DNA of 64,000 nucleotides from JAICJR01 sp963848495 (GCA_963848495.1 CAWKDV010000003.1:248001-312000), one strand, 5' to 3'; positions 25,158 through 34,885 are shown, counted from the stretch's first letter. A program made the numbers and translations. The notes: generated from the sequence alone by a model not told the origin.

Positions 25158-26476
25158 TCGGGGTCGGGCGGGGCGCCGCCCGAGCCGTTGACCGAGAAGC
25201 GCTCGAAGCGGGCGGCCACGTCGGCGGGCACCCGCGCGCGGATGCGCGCCCCGGCGGGCGTGTCCTCGCGTTCCATCTCGCCCGCCAGGTCGTGCAGCTC
25301 GGACAGGCGGCCGCCCTCGGCGTAGGGCACTAGCAGCTCCATCAGTCGCAGGCTGGCGAGGAACTGGGCCTCGATCGCCTCAGCCAGCAGGTCCAGGCCC
25401 TCGCCGCTGACCGCGGAGATCTGCACCGCGCGCGGGTGCCGGAAGGAGAGCTCGCGGCGGCGGTCCTCGTCGATCAGGTCGATCTTGTTGAGCGCGAGCA
25501 GCCGCGGCCGCTCGGCCGCGCCGATCTCGGCCAGCACGTCCTCCACAGCCGCGAGCTGGGCCATCAGCTCGTCCTCCGGCTGCGACGCGTCCGCGACGTG
25601 CACGATCAGGTCCGCATAGAGCGCCTCCTCGAGCGTCGCGGCGAAGGCGTCGACGAGCTGGTGCGGCAGCTTGCGGATGAAGCCGACCGTGTCCGTGAGC
25701 AGGTAGCGGCGACCGCTGATCTCGAACGACCGCGTGGTGGGGTCGAGCGTGTGGAAGAGGCGGTCGCGCACGCCGGCGTCCGAGCCGGTGAGCGCGTTCA
25801 GGAGCGTGGACTTGCCGGCGTTGGTGTAGCCGGCCAGCGCCACGGTGGGCAGCTGGGTCCGCTCGCGCTCCTGCCGCATGGTGCTCCGGCCCGCCTTGGT
25901 GCGCTCGAGACGGCGCTTGAGCGAGGCGATCCGGTCGCGCGCCAGGCGGCGGTCGGTCTCGATCTGCGTCTCACCCGGGCCCCTGGTGCCGATGCCGCCG
26001 CCCAGGCGCTCGAGGTGCGTCCACAGACCGCGCATGCGCGCGAGGTTGTACTCGAGCTGCGCGAGCTCGACCTGGAGATTGCCCTCGGCCGACGCGGCAT
26101 GGTCGGCGAAGATGTCGAGGATGATCGCCGTGCGGTCGATCACCGGCACGCCGACCTCCTGCTCGAGGTTGCGCTCCTGCCGCGGCAGCAGCTCGTCGTC
26201 GCACGCGATCAGGTTGGCGTCGCTGTCGGCCACGGCCTGCTTGAGCTCGGCGAGCTTGCCCTTGCCGAGATATCGGTCAGGGTCGGGCCGCGCGCGCCGC
26301 TGGCTGAGCTCGCCCGCCACCGCCACGCCGGCAGTGCGCAGGAGCTCGCGCAGCTCGCTGAAATCGACCTCGTCGGGCCCCGCCGCAATGCAGAGCGCAC
26401 GCTGACGCGCGCGGGGATTGCGGATCCCCTCGCCATAGCGAGTCTCGGCGGCCCTTCCGTTGCGGCTTCTCTCCAC
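25154..26476 (-). CDS. hflX: GTPase HflX, ribosome-associated
   Basis: 440 residues from GTG 26476. The N-terminal HflX domain (RYLGKGKLAEL) and a Gly-rich linker GGGIGTRGPGETQIETDRR precede the G domain: GYTNAGKST (G1), DTVGFI (G3), NKID (G4). It acts on the 50S subunit in ribosome splitting or rescue during stress. It is upstream of dut and divergent from an SDR gene. Confidence 0.95.
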   Translation of the reverse strand: MERSRNGRAAETRYGEGIRNPRARQRALCIAAGPDEVDFSELRELLRTAGVAVAGELSQRRARPDPDRYLGKGKLAELKQAVADSDANLIACDDELLPRQERNLEQEVGVPVIDRTAIILDIFADHAASAEGNLQVELAQLEYNLARMRGLWTHLERLGGGIGTRGPGETQIETDRRLARDRIASLKRRLERTKAGRSTMRQERERTQLPTVALAGYTNAGKSTLLNALTGSDAGVRDRLFHTLDPTTRSFEISGRRYLLTDTVGFIRKLPHQLVDAFAATLEEALYADLIVHVADASQPEDELMAQLAAVEDVLAEIGAAERPRLLALNKIDLIDEDRRRELSFRHPRAVQISAVSGEGLDLLAEAIEAQFLASLRLMELLVPYAEGGRLSELHDLAGEMEREDTPAGARIRARVPADVAARFERFSVNGSGGAPPDPE

Positions 26477-26520
26477 CCCTGTGAGTGTAGGTCCGGCGTG
26501 GGTTGTTTAGAGTCCGGCTC

Positions 26521-27528
26521 GTGAAAGCCTTCGTGACGGGCGGCACGGGCTTCGTGGGCAAGCACCTCGTGCGCAAGCTGCGCGAGCGGGGCGAGGAGGT
26601 CGTGGCGCTGGCGCGCACGCCCTCCCGGGCGGAGGACCTGCGCGGGCTCGGTGTGGAGCTCGTGGAGGGCGACCTCGCGAACGAGGAGGCGATCCGGCGC
26701 GGCGTGGCCGGCTGCGACGCGGTCTTCCACGTGGCCGCCACCTACAAGGTCGGCATCCCGAAGTCCGAGCACGAGGCGATGTACGACGCCAACGTGCGCG
26801 GCACCGAGCGGGTACTCGACGCCGCCACCGAGGCGGGCGCCAGCCGCATCGTCTACGTCTCCACCGGCAACGTGTACGGCAACACGCGCGGCCAGGTGGT
26901 CGACGAGAGCTACACCCGCCCGCAGCCGCCGGACTTCCTCTCCTACTACGACGAGACCAAGTACCTGGCGCACCAGGTGGCGCTCGACCGGATCAAGAAA
27001 GGCGCGCCGGTGGTGATCGTCCAGCCGGGGGGCATCCTCGGCCCCGACGACCCCTCCGAGCTCGGCAACATGATCGACCAGGTGCGCACCGGCAAGCTGA
27101 AGATGCGCATGTTCCCCGACGCCGGGTTCAACTTCGTGCACGTCGAGGACGTCGCCGACGGCATCCTGCTCGCCCACGACAAGGGCCGCATCGGCAAGTC
27201 GTACAACCTGGCGGGCAACAAGGGCACGCTCGGCGAGCTCGTGGACAAGACCGCCGAGCTCGTCGGCCGCAAGCCGCCGCGCGTCACGATGCCGCCCGCG
27301 ATGATGAAGCTGGCCATCCCGATCGGGCCGGTCGTCGGCAAGCTGATGGGCTTCCCGCCCAACCTCGCCGAGCTGATCAAGACCTCCGACGGCGTGACCT
27401 TCTGGATGACCGACGAGAAGGCGCGCCGCGAGCTGGGCTACACGCCGCGCGACTTCGACACCGCGATGCGCCAGACGGTCAGCGGCGAGTCGGGCACGCA
27501 GGATCCCGCGCCCGCGGCCGCGGGCTAG
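26521..27528 (+). CDS. NAD-dependent epimerase/dehydratase (extended SDR)
   Basis: 335 residues from GTG 26521. TGGTGFVGKHL binds NAD(P); the Ser of YVSTGNVYG and the YxxxK of YYDETKY form the catalytic site. It resembles dihydroflavonol-reductase-like or hopanoid-associated sugar epimerases; the substrate is unknown. It is divergent from hflX (44 bp apart) and overlaps convergent dapL by 4 bp. Confidence 0.88.
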   Translation: MKAFVTGGTGFVGKHLVRKLRERGEEVVALARTPSRAEDLRGLGVELVEGDLANEEAIRRGVAGCDAVFHVAATYKVGIPKSEHEAMYDANVRGTERVLDAATEAGASRIVYVSTGNVYGNTRGQVVDESYTRPQPPDFLSYYDETKYLAHQVALDRIKKGAPVVIVQPGGILGPDDPSELGNMIDQVRTGKLKMRMFPDAGFNFVHVEDVADGILLAHDKGRIGKSYNLAGNKGTLGELVDKTAELVGRKPPRVTMPPAMMKLAIPIGPVVGKLMGFPPNLAELIKTSDGVTFWMTDEKARRELGYTPRDFDTAMRQTVSGESGTQDPAPAAAG

Positions 27529-28688
27529 CGGGCCAAGGTCGAGCGCAACCGCTCGACCGCCTCGGTCAGCCGCTCGTCGGCCACGGTCAGCGAGATGCGG
27601 AACCAGCCCTCGCCGTTCGGGCCGTAGGCGCTGCCCGGGCTGATCACCACGCCCGACTCCTCCAGCACCAGCTCGCAGTAGGAGCCGGAGGTGTGGCCGT
27701 CCGGCACGGGCGCCCAGATGTAGATCGTGCCCTTGGGCACGGTGACGTGCACGCCGATCTCGCGGAGGGCGTCGCAGACCAGGTCGCGCCGCCGCTGGTA
27801 GTGCTCGCTCATCTCGGCGGCGAAGCCGGCGCCCTCGCGCAGCGCGGCCACGGCGGCGAGCTGCACGGCGTCGAACATCCCCGAGTCGATGTTGGTCTTC
27901 AGCCGCCAGTAGGACTCGATCGCCTCCGCGTTCCCCACCAGGGCCGCGGTGCGCCAGCCGGTCATGTTCCAGGCCTTCGAGAGCGAGAACACCTCCACGC
28001 CGACTTCCTTGGCGCCCGGCGTCTCGAGGAAGCTCGGCGCCGTGTAGCCGTCGAACGTGATCTCCGTGTAGGCGGCGTCGTGCACGACCAGCACGTCGTT
28101 CGCGCGCGCGAACTCCACCACCCGCTCGAACAGCCCCTCGGGCGCGATCGCGCCGGTGGGGTTGTTCGGGTAGTTGAGGAACATCAGCTTCGCCCGCCGG
28201 CGGTCCTCCTCCGAGATCGCGTCGAGATCGGGCGCGAAGCCGAGCTCCGGCACGAGCGGCATCAGCGCCGCCCGCGAGCCGCTCAGGGTCGGCCCGCCGG
28301 TGTAGGGCGGGTAGCCCGGGTCGGCAGCCAGCGCCACGTCCTCGGGATCGAGGAACGCGAGGTTGAGGTTGAAGATGCACTCCTTGCCGCCGAGCGCGGG
28401 CAGCACCTCGCTGCCCGGGTCGAGCCGCACCCCGAAACGGCGCTCGTAGAAGTCCGCCACGGCCTCGCGGAACTCGGACCGGCCGCGGTTCGACGGGTAC
28501 TGGTGCGTGCCCGGGTCGCGCGCGGCCCGCACGAGGGCGTCGATCACGAAGTCCGGCGTGGGAGTGTCGGGATCGCCGATCCCGAGGCTGATCACGTCCA
28601 CGCCCGCCGCCTTCTTGGCGGCGATCTTGCGCTCGAGCTCCGCGAACAGGTAGGGCGGCAGCGCCTCGAGCCGCTTACTGTGCCTCAC
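27525..28688 (-). CDS. dapL: LL-diaminopimelate aminotransferase (class I PLP enzyme)
   Basis: 387 residues from GTG 28688, chosen because GGAGGAGCTGC lies just upstream. RLEALPPYLFAELERKIA and DVISLGIGDPDTPTPD are typical of the DapL group; SLSKAWNMTG carries the PLP Lys238, YPNNPTG the cofactor-contact region. It would convert tetrahydrodipicolinate to LL-DAP in one step with glutamate. It overlaps the end of dapF by 14 nt. An ordinary aspartate-type aminotransferase is the alternative, but the dap context favours DapL. Confidence 0.88.
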   Translation of the reverse strand: MRHSKRLEALPPYLFAELERKIAAKKAAGVDVISLGIGDPDTPTPDFVIDALVRAARDPGTHQYPSNRGRSEFREAVADFYERRFGVRLDPGSEVLPALGGKECIFNLNLAFLDPEDVALAADPGYPPYTGGPTLSGSRAALMPLVPELGFAPDLDAISEEDRRRAKLMFLNYPNNPTGAIAPEGLFERVVEFARANDVLVVHDAAYTEITFDGYTAPSFLETPGAKEVGVEVFSLSKAWNMTGWRTAALVGNAEAIESYWRLKTNIDSGMFDAVQLAAVAALREGAGFAAEMSEHYQRRRDLVCDALREIGVHVTVPKGTIYIWAPVPDGHTSGSYCELVLEESGVVISPGSAYGPNGEGWFRISLTVADERLTEAVERLRSTLAR

Positions 28689-29523
28689 GCAGCTCCTCCA
28701 GGAATTGGTCGCTGAGCACGCCCGCATAGACGGGCAGCGCCCAGCCGGTCAGGGTCACTTGCAGGTCCTCTCCCACCTCCACCTCGAGGTCGCCCCCATC
28801 GAGGTGCACCGTCACCGGGCTAGTCGCACCGCGCAGCACGGCCGCCACGGCGGCGCCGCTCGCGCCAGTGCCGGACGCCATCGTCTCGCCCACGCCGCGC
28901 TCGAAGATGCGGGCGGTGATCTCGCCGTCGCCCTCGCGGCGCCAGAAGCTCACGTTCGTGCGGTTCGGGAACAGCTCATGGTTCTCGATCCCCGGGCCGT
29001 ACGCCTGCAGGTCGAGCTGCTCGAGCTCGCCGGGCTCGACTTCGATCGCACACTGAGGGTTCCCGATCGACACGTGCTGGAAGACGAATTCGCGCCCCGC
29101 GGACTCCAGCCTGCCCGTTCCGTCCTCCCCGCCGCTCGGGAAGTCCTTCGAGCGGGTGCTCGCGCGGCCCATGTCCACCGTGCACGTGCTCGGCCCCGTG
29201 ATCCGCGGCCGGATCTCGCCGGCCGCCGTGAGCAGGGTGAACTCGTCCCTGTCGGTCCAGCCCCGCTGCCGCAGGTAGAGGATGGCCTCACGGGCTCCGT
29301 TACCGGACAGCTCGGCCTCCGAGCCGTCGGGGTTGAAGATGCGCAGGGTCGCCACGGCGTCGCCCTCCTGGGGCCTCGACAGGAGCAGGACGCCGTCCGA
29401 GCCCACGCCCGTGTGGGGAGCGCAGAGCAACTCGACGCGCCGCTTCGTAAGCTCGAAGGGCAGCTCATCCTGCTCGACGATGATGTAGTCGTTGCCGAGC
29501 GCCTGCCACTTCTCGAACCTCAT
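28675..29523 (-). CDS. dapF: Diaminopimelate epimerase homologue with both catalytic Cys replaced by Ser
   Basis: 282 residues, normal length. The two-fold DapF fold is clear: FNPDGSEAELSGNGAREA in the first half and ERGVGETMASGTGASG in the second. In textbook DapF both motifs carry the catalytic Cys (CGNG, ACGTG). Here they are Ser73 (codon 29305-29307, TCC) and Ser217 (codon 28873-28875, TCC). The enzyme interconverts LL- and meso-DAP through a two-base thiol mechanism, so either a Ser pair works in this lineage or the protein does something else. It precedes dapL. Confidence 0.9.
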   Translation of the reverse strand: MRFEKWQALGNDYIIVEQDELPFELTKRRVELLCAPHTGVGSDGVLLLSRPQEGDAVATLRIFNPDGSEAELSGNGAREAILYLRQRGWTDRDEFTLLTAAGEIRPRITGPSTCTVDMGRASTRSKDFPSGGEDGTGRLESAGREFVFQHVSIGNPQCAIEVEPGELEQLDLQAYGPGIENHELFPNRTNVSFWRREGDGEITARIFERGVGETMASGTGASGAAVAAVLRGATSPVTVHLDGGDLEVEVGEDLQVTLTGWALPVYAGVLSDQFLEELREAQ

Positions 29524-30060
29524 TTGGCCGCCTCGCTCGATCCCTGGCTTCCCGACTACCAGGTGCGCTCGCTACAGCGACGCGCCTCGCGCGCCGATCC
29601 CGACAGGCTCTGGGAGGCGGCCGGGCGGGTCCGCGTGGACGACACGCGCGTGCTACGGCCGCTGATCGGCGCGCGGCTCGGGCCAAATGCGCCGTCGGCG
29701 CAGACCACGTTCAGGGAGCTGTTCCGGTCGGGGATCTTCACGCTGCTGGAAGAGGGAGACCACTACTCGATCTCGGGGATCGCGGGCTGCCTCTGGTCGC
29801 CTCGCGGCGACTACGCCCGCTTCGAGTCGGCGGCGGACTATAAGGAATACGAGCCTCCGAACCGGGCCAAGGGAGCGGTGCTGACCCAGGTGCGCGAGCA
29901 CGAGCGGGGCTCCGAGATCGTCACCGAGATCCGCGTCTGGTGCACCGACCGCGGCGCCTGGCTGCGCTTCCGCCCGGTCTGGACGATCGTCGCGCCGTTC
30001 ATGCGCTTCATACGCATGGACCTGCTGCGGCAGGTCACGAAGCGGGCCGAGGCAGGCTGA
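29524..30060 (+). CDS. SRPBCC-like hypothetical protein
   Basis: About 178 residues; the start is uncertain. The frame has TTG at 29524, directly abutting the divergent dapF ATG, and GTG at 29563. The content LPDYQVRSLQRRASRADPDRLWEAA then TTFRELFRSGIFTLLEE fits a small actinobacterial SRPBCC/DUF-type family, and the 3' part RGAWLRFRPVWTIVAPFMRFIRMDLL is well formed. It overlaps convergent miaA by 26 bp. Function unknown. Confidence 0.6.
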   Translation: MAASLDPWLPDYQVRSLQRRASRADPDRLWEAAGRVRVDDTRVLRPLIGARLGPNAPSAQTTFRELFRSGIFTLLEEGDHYSISGIAGCLWSPRGDYARFESAADYKEYEPPNRAKGAVLTQVREHERGSEIVTEIRVWCTDRGAWLRFRPVWTIVAPFMRFIRMDLLRQVTKRAEAG

Positions 30061-30952
30061 GCGCGGCGATCTCCGCCCCCACCTCGGCCGCGTCCCGGCC
30101 CGTGACGTCGATCGTGTGGACGCCGGCCAGCTTGCGCATCCAGGTGAGCTGGCGCTTCGCGTAGCGGCGGGTGTTCCGCTTCATCGCCTCCACGTCGCCC
30201 GCGAACAGCTCCTCGAAGCCGAGCGCCTTGCTCGCCGTGCGCGAGGCGCCGGCCTCCTCGACGCGCCGCACCTCCGCCTCCGCGCCGGCGGCCAGCATCG
30301 CGTCCACGCGCTCGTCGATCCGCCGGTAGAGCTCCTCGCGCTCCATCGTCAGGCCGGCCAGCACGGTCGGTCGGCGCATGTCCTCCGTCCAGAGCTGCGA
30401 CTCCCCCTCGCGCGGCTCGAGCTCGCCCATCTCGAGCAGCTCGAGCGTGCGGATGATGCGGCTCCTGTCCGTCGGCTCGATGCCCTCCACCGCCCAGGAC
30501 GCGCGGTCGACCAGCTCGTGGTGGAGCTCCTCCGGGCCGCGCCGGTCCACCTCCTCCGTCCAGCGCGCTCGCACCGCCGCGGGCGGCGGCGGCTGGAGCT
30601 CGAGCTGGGTGAGCGCCGCCCGCAGGTAGAGGCCGGTGCCGCCCACCACGATCGGCCTGCGGGCGGCCGCCAGCGCGGCGTCGATCTCCGCGTGTGCGAG
30701 CGGCATGAACTCGCCCACCGAGAACGTGTGCGTGGCGGGGACGAACGACACCAGCCGGTGTTCGAGCCGCTCCTGTTCCTCCGCGCTCGCCACGCCGCTG
30801 AGCGTCTCGAGGCCGCGGTAGACCTGCAGCGCGTCCGCCGAGATCGCCACCGGATCGTCGCCGCGGCGGCGCAGCTCGTCGGCGACCGCAATCGCCACCG
30901 CGGTCTTGCCGATCCCCGTGGGACCGAAGATGGCGATCACTGCCGCGCTCAA
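30035..30952 (-). CDS. miaA: tRNA dimethylallyltransferase
   Basis: 305 residues. P-loop GPTGIGKT (10-17), then SADALQVYRGL, VVGGTGLYLRA and the KRNTRRYAKRQLTW segment are MiaA signatures. It transfers dimethylallyl to A37 of tRNAs reading UNN codons. Its start overlaps the end of miaB by 4 nt, so the two steps of ms2i6A37 synthesis are co-expressed. Confidence 0.96.
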   Translation of the reverse strand: MSAAVIAIFGPTGIGKTAVAIAVADELRRRGDDPVAISADALQVYRGLETLSGVASAEEQERLEHRLVSFVPATHTFSVGEFMPLAHAEIDAALAAARRPIVVGGTGLYLRAALTQLELQPPPPAAVRARWTEEVDRRGPEELHHELVDRASWAVEGIEPTDRSRIIRTLELLEMGELEPREGESQLWTEDMRRPTVLAGLTMEREELYRRIDERVDAMLAAGAEAEVRRVEEAGASRTASKALGFEELFAGDVEAMKRNTRRYAKRQLTWMRKLAGVHTIDVTGRDAAEVGAEIAALSLPRPAS

Positions 30953-32271
30953 GCGAGCGCGCGCGACAGGAGCAGCTCTTCGCCCGCCAGCGTCGTGCTG
31001 GTCGCGCCGGTGATCTCGACCTGCGCCAGCTCGCCGGGCTGCGCGAGACCGGGGAAGTTCACGGTCTTGTTGTGGCGCGTGCGGCCGCGCAGCCTGTCGG
31101 GATCCGTGCGCGACGGGCCCTCGACCAGCACCTCCATCGTGCGGCCCACGAAGCGCTGCGCGCGCTCGAGCTGGATCCGCTGGACGATGTCCACCAGCCG
31201 CTCCATGCGCTCGCGCTTGAGCTCGTGCGGCACCTGGTCCGGCAGCTCGGCCGCCTCGGTGCCGCGGCGCGGCGAATAGATGAACGTGAAGGCGCCGTCG
31301 TAGCGCGTCTCCTCCACCACCTCGAGCGTCTGCTCGAAGTCCTCGTCTGTCTCGCCCGGGAACCCGACGATGATGTCGGTGGTGATCGAGCAGTCGGGCA
31401 CCTGCTCCCGGATCATCGCCACCCTGTCCAGGTAGCGCTCGCGGTTGTAGGTGCGGCGCATCGCCTTGAGGATGCGGCTCGAGCCGGACTGGAGCGGCAG
31501 GTGGATGTGCTCGCAGAGGGCGGGCAGCTCCGCGTGGGCGCGGATCACGTCCTCGCGCATGTCCTTCGGGTGCGGGCTCGTGTAGCGGATGCGCTCGACG
31601 CCCTCCACCGCGTCGATCATGCGCAGCAGCTCGGCGAAGCTCGTCTTGCTCTCACGCGGCAGGTCGCGGCCGTACGAGTTGACGTTCTGGCCGAGCAGCG
31701 TGACCTCGCGCACGCCGTCCGCGGCCAGGCGCTCGATCTCCTCGACCAGCTCGAGCGGATCGCGGCTGACCTCGCGGCCGCGCGTGGACGGCACGATGCA
31801 GTAGGAGCACCTGCAGTTGCAGCCCACGGAGATCTGCACCCAGGCCTGGAACTCGCGCTCGCGCTTCATCGGCAGGTGGCCGGAGAAGCCCTCGAACTCG
31901 AAGAAGCCCTGCGCGGTGATGCTGTCGCTCGTCAGGAACTCGGCCAGCTTGGGGATCTGGCCCGGCCCGAACGCCACGTCGACGAACGGGAACTGCTCGA
32001 ACACCTCGTCCTTCACCGACTGCGCCCAGCAGCCGCCCACGCCGACAACCTTGGCCGGGTCCTCCGACTTCAGCCGCTTGGCCTCGCCGAGGTGGCCGAG
32101 GAAGCGGCTGTCGGCGGTCTCGCGGATCGAGCAGGTGTTGAACAGGATCACGTCCGCCTCGGCGCGCGAGCCGACCTCGCTGTAGCCGAGCGACTCGAGC
32201 ATCCCCTTCATGCGCTCGGAGTCGTGCTCGTTCATCTGGCAGCCGAACGTGGTGACGTGGTACGTCTTCAT
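30949..32271 (-). CDS. miaB: tRNA-2-methylthio-N6-dimethylallyladenosine synthase
   Basis: 440 residues. An N-terminal UPF0004 domain with Cys11, Cys47 and Cys81, a radical-SAM CxxxCxxC (Cys151, 155, 158) and a C-terminal TRAM domain. It methylthiolates i6A37. It is coupled to miaA downstream and lies 29 bp below rny. Confidence 0.96.
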   Translation of the reverse strand: MKTYHVTTFGCQMNEHDSERMKGMLESLGYSEVGSRAEADVILFNTCSIRETADSRFLGHLGEAKRLKSEDPAKVVGVGGCWAQSVKDEVFEQFPFVDVAFGPGQIPKLAEFLTSDSITAQGFFEFEGFSGHLPMKREREFQAWVQISVGCNCRCSYCIVPSTRGREVSRDPLELVEEIERLAADGVREVTLLGQNVNSYGRDLPRESKTSFAELLRMIDAVEGVERIRYTSPHPKDMREDVIRAHAELPALCEHIHLPLQSGSSRILKAMRRTYNRERYLDRVAMIREQVPDCSITTDIIVGFPGETDEDFEQTLEVVEETRYDGAFTFIYSPRRGTEAAELPDQVPHELKRERMERLVDIVQRIQLERAQRFVGRTMEVLVEGPSRTDPDRLRGRTRHNKTVNFPGLAQPGELAQVEITGATSTTLAGEELLLSRALA

Positions 32272-32300
32272 CAGCGGGTCACCTTAGCGGCGCCGAACGC

Positions 32301-33785
32301 CTACTTGGCGTAGTCCACGGCCCGGCTCTCGCGGATCACCGTGACCTTGATCTGCCCGGGGTACTCGAGCTCCTTCTCCACGTCGCGGGCGATCTGGTGC
32401 GAGAGCAGCGCCGCGGCGTCGTCGTCGATGTCCTCCGGGCTGACGATCACCCGCACCTCGCGGCCCGCCTGCATCGCGTGGACCTTCTCCACGCCGGGAT
32501 GGCGCATGGCGATCTCCTCGAGGTTGCGCAGGCGGGTGACGTACTGCTCGAGGGACTCGCCGCGCGCCCCCGGCCGGGCCCCGCTGAGGGCGTCGGCCAT
32601 CTGGACGATCACCGCCTCGACCGTCTGCATCTCCACCTCGTTGTGGTGGGCCTCCATCGCGTGCGCGACCGCCTCGGACTCCTTGTACTTGCGCGCGATC
32701 TGGCCGCCGACGAGCGCGTGCGGGCCCTCCACCTCGTGGGAGACGCCCTTGCCGATGTCGTGCAGCAGCGCGGCCCTGCGCGCCGTCTTGGCGCTGGCGC
32801 CCAGCTCGCTGGCGAGCATCGCCGCGAGGTGGGCGCACTCGATCGAGTGGGCGAGGACGTTCTGGCCGTAGCTCGTGCGGTAGCGCAGCCTGCCGAGGAG
32901 CTTCGTCAGCTCGGGATGGAGCGCCCCCACGCCGGCCTCGAACACTGCCTGCTCCCCCACCTCCATGATGTGCTGGTCGATGTCCGACTTGGCCTGGTAG
33001 TAGGCCTCCTCGATGCGGGCCGGGTGGATGCGGCCGTCCTGGAGCAGCTTCTCGAGCGTGATGCGGGCGATCTCGCGGCGCACTCCGTCGAAGCCGGACA
33101 GGATCACGGCGCCGGGGGTGTCGTCGATGATGAAGTCGATTCCCGTGAGCGTCTCGAGCGTGCGGATGTTGCGACCCTCGCGGCCGATGATGCGTCCCTT
33201 GAGGTCGTCCGACTGGAGCGCGACCACGGACACGGTCGTCTCCACCGCGTGACCGGCGGCCATCCGCTGCATGACGGTGGCGAGGATGTTGCGGGCGCGC
33301 CGGTCCGCCTCGCGCTTGGACTCCTCCTCGACCTGGCGCACGAGCCGTGCGCTGTCGTGGCGAAGCGCATCTTCCAGCTCCTTCAGCAGGATCTGCCGCG
33401 CCTGGCCGGCGCTCAGCCCCGCCACGCGCTCGAGCTCGCGCACATGCTCCTGCTTGGAGGCCTTCAGCTTCTCGGCGTCGCGCTCCAGGTTCCGGGCGCG
33501 GTCCTCGAGCGACTGCTCCTTGCGCGTCAGCTCCGCGAGCCGCAGGTCGAGCGCCTCCTGCTTGCTCAGCAGGCGCTCCTCGATGCGGGCGATCTCCGCG
33601 CGCCGCGCCCCCAGCTCGGTCTCGACGGGTGCGTCTTCGGCTGCCGCCGGCTCGACCGGCAGCGCCTCGCGGCCGTTCACCCGCGGTCCGACGGGCGCCA
33701 GCCGCTCGGGGCGGCTACGGAGGCTGAGCGCCACCACCGCAGCGGACACGACCGCTGCAACCACTGCCGCCAGCACGATCTCCAT
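32301..33785 (-). CDS. rny: Ribonuclease Y
   Basis: 494 residues. One N-terminal membrane helix, a long coiled coil (about 55-185), a KH domain (GRIIGREGRNIRTLETLTG) and an HD domain (HDIGKGVSHEVEG) are the full RNase Y layout. It initiates mRNA decay at the membrane. The leader carries a short perfect hairpin at 33804-33822. RNase J and PNPase are also in this window. Confidence 0.96.
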   Translation of the reverse strand: MEIVLAAVVAAVVSAAVVALSLRSRPERLAPVGPRVNGREALPVEPAAAEDAPVETELGARRAEIARIEERLLSKQEALDLRLAELTRKEQSLEDRARNLERDAEKLKASKQEHVRELERVAGLSAGQARQILLKELEDALRHDSARLVRQVEEESKREADRRARNILATVMQRMAAGHAVETTVSVVALQSDDLKGRIIGREGRNIRTLETLTGIDFIIDDTPGAVILSGFDGVRREIARITLEKLLQDGRIHPARIEEAYYQAKSDIDQHIMEVGEQAVFEAGVGALHPELTKLLGRLRYRTSYGQNVLAHSIECAHLAAMLASELGASAKTARRAALLHDIGKGVSHEVEGPHALVGGQIARKYKESEAVAHAMEAHHNEVEMQTVEAVIVQMADALSGARPGARGESLEQYVTRLRNLEEIAMRHPGVEKVHAMQAGREVRVIVSPEDIDDDAAALLSHQIARDVEKELEYPGQIKVTVIRESRAVDYAK

Positions 33786-34113
33786 CTCCTCGGTGTCTCC
33801 ATTCCGGCGCCGTGGGCGCCGGCCTCAGATATCGGTCGAGCGGTGCGTCTCGGCTCCGCAAGACACCAAGCGTGCTTCTCAGCGGGATGCGCGCGTGGCG
33901 AGCGCGCTCAGAGCACGACTACGGACGCTCCGTGCAACTCCTTTCGAGCTCGTCCGCTAGTCGTTTGGAAAGTGGGAAATTCATGTCTCAGGAAGCTTGC
34001 TTACCCGCGCCAAAAAAGCGTGATTTGCTGGTTCTTTGTCTCACGGCGGCCGAGCCGGCCGCTGCAACAAGGGTAAAGGCGCACGTTTGCGGGCGCAAGG
34101 GCGCCGAATTCGC
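33786..34113. other. 328-bp intergenic region upstream of rny
   Basis: No convincing gene. It holds an 8-bp perfect hairpin (33804-33811 with 33815-33822, 3-nt loop) 19 nt upstream of the rny ATG, and a GC-rich stem near 34046-34062. The rest is noticeably less GC-rich around 33960-34040. The rny promoter should lie here; no clear -35/-10 pair was identified. Confidence 0.5.
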
Positions 34114-34885
34114 CTACCCCAACTCGGCTACCACGAGGCGGTAGCCGAGGTCGAGCTCGTCGAGGCGAAGAAGCTCAGGATGGCGCGCGTCCCAGTCGCC
34201 GCTCTCGAGGTCTTTCTCAGGGCCGCGAGCGCGCTCTCGAGCTCCGCGGCCGGGAGGCGTGAGAACACGGAGATGCAGCTGCGTACGAGCGGGTCGAGGT
34301 ATGCGGCCGGCCGGCGCCAGAAGGAGCCGTAGAAGCCGTCGGCGCAGTCGTGAGGATCGGCACCGGCTCCACGCTTACCTCGCCGGGCAGCAGCTCGCGC
34401 AGCTCGGCCTCCCAGACGCCTCTCACCCTGTAGCGCTCCGGCACGATCTCGCGGGCTGATGTCAGGTACTCGGTTTGAGCCAGAGGCGATCCCATTCGGC
34501 CGGATCGAAGCTGAACACGACGACTCGCCGGCGGGCGACGCGCGCCAGCTCCCCCACGCCCGCGGCGCGGTCGCCCCAGTGGTACTCGCTCAGCACGGCC
34601 ATCGCGGCGTCGGCGCTGCCGTCGGCCAGCGGGATCTCCTCGGCGCGCGCCTGAATCGCCGGCGCCGCGCCCGGAGGGCGCTGGCCGATCATCACCGCCG
34701 ACGGGTCGAGCGCCAGCACCTCGCGGTCAGAGGGCTCGTACGAGCCGGCCCCCCGCGCCGACGTTCAGCACGCTCCGCGCGTCGCCGAGGCCGCGCCAGA
34801 TGGCCGCCGCCAGCCGCGGGTCGGTACGGCGAGTGGCCGTGTAGCGGCGGCCGATGCGGTCGTAGTGGAGAGAGCCCACCACCAC
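34114..34885 (-). pseudogene. SAM-dependent methyltransferase, broken by at least four frameshifts
   Basis: Read across frames, the minus strand spells a full class I methyltransferase: YDRIGRRYTATRRTDPRL, then SVLNVGAG, LALDPSAVMIGQRP, AMAVLSEYHWGDRAAG, RVARRRVVVFSFDP, HDCADGFYGSFWRRPAAYLD and ELDLGYRLVVAELG. Frame changes occur near 34745 (a G run one base too long), near 34475, near 34365 and near 34220. The start is one of three GTGs at 34879-34885. It is either a true pseudogene or a patch of poor consensus. Confidence 0.8.
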
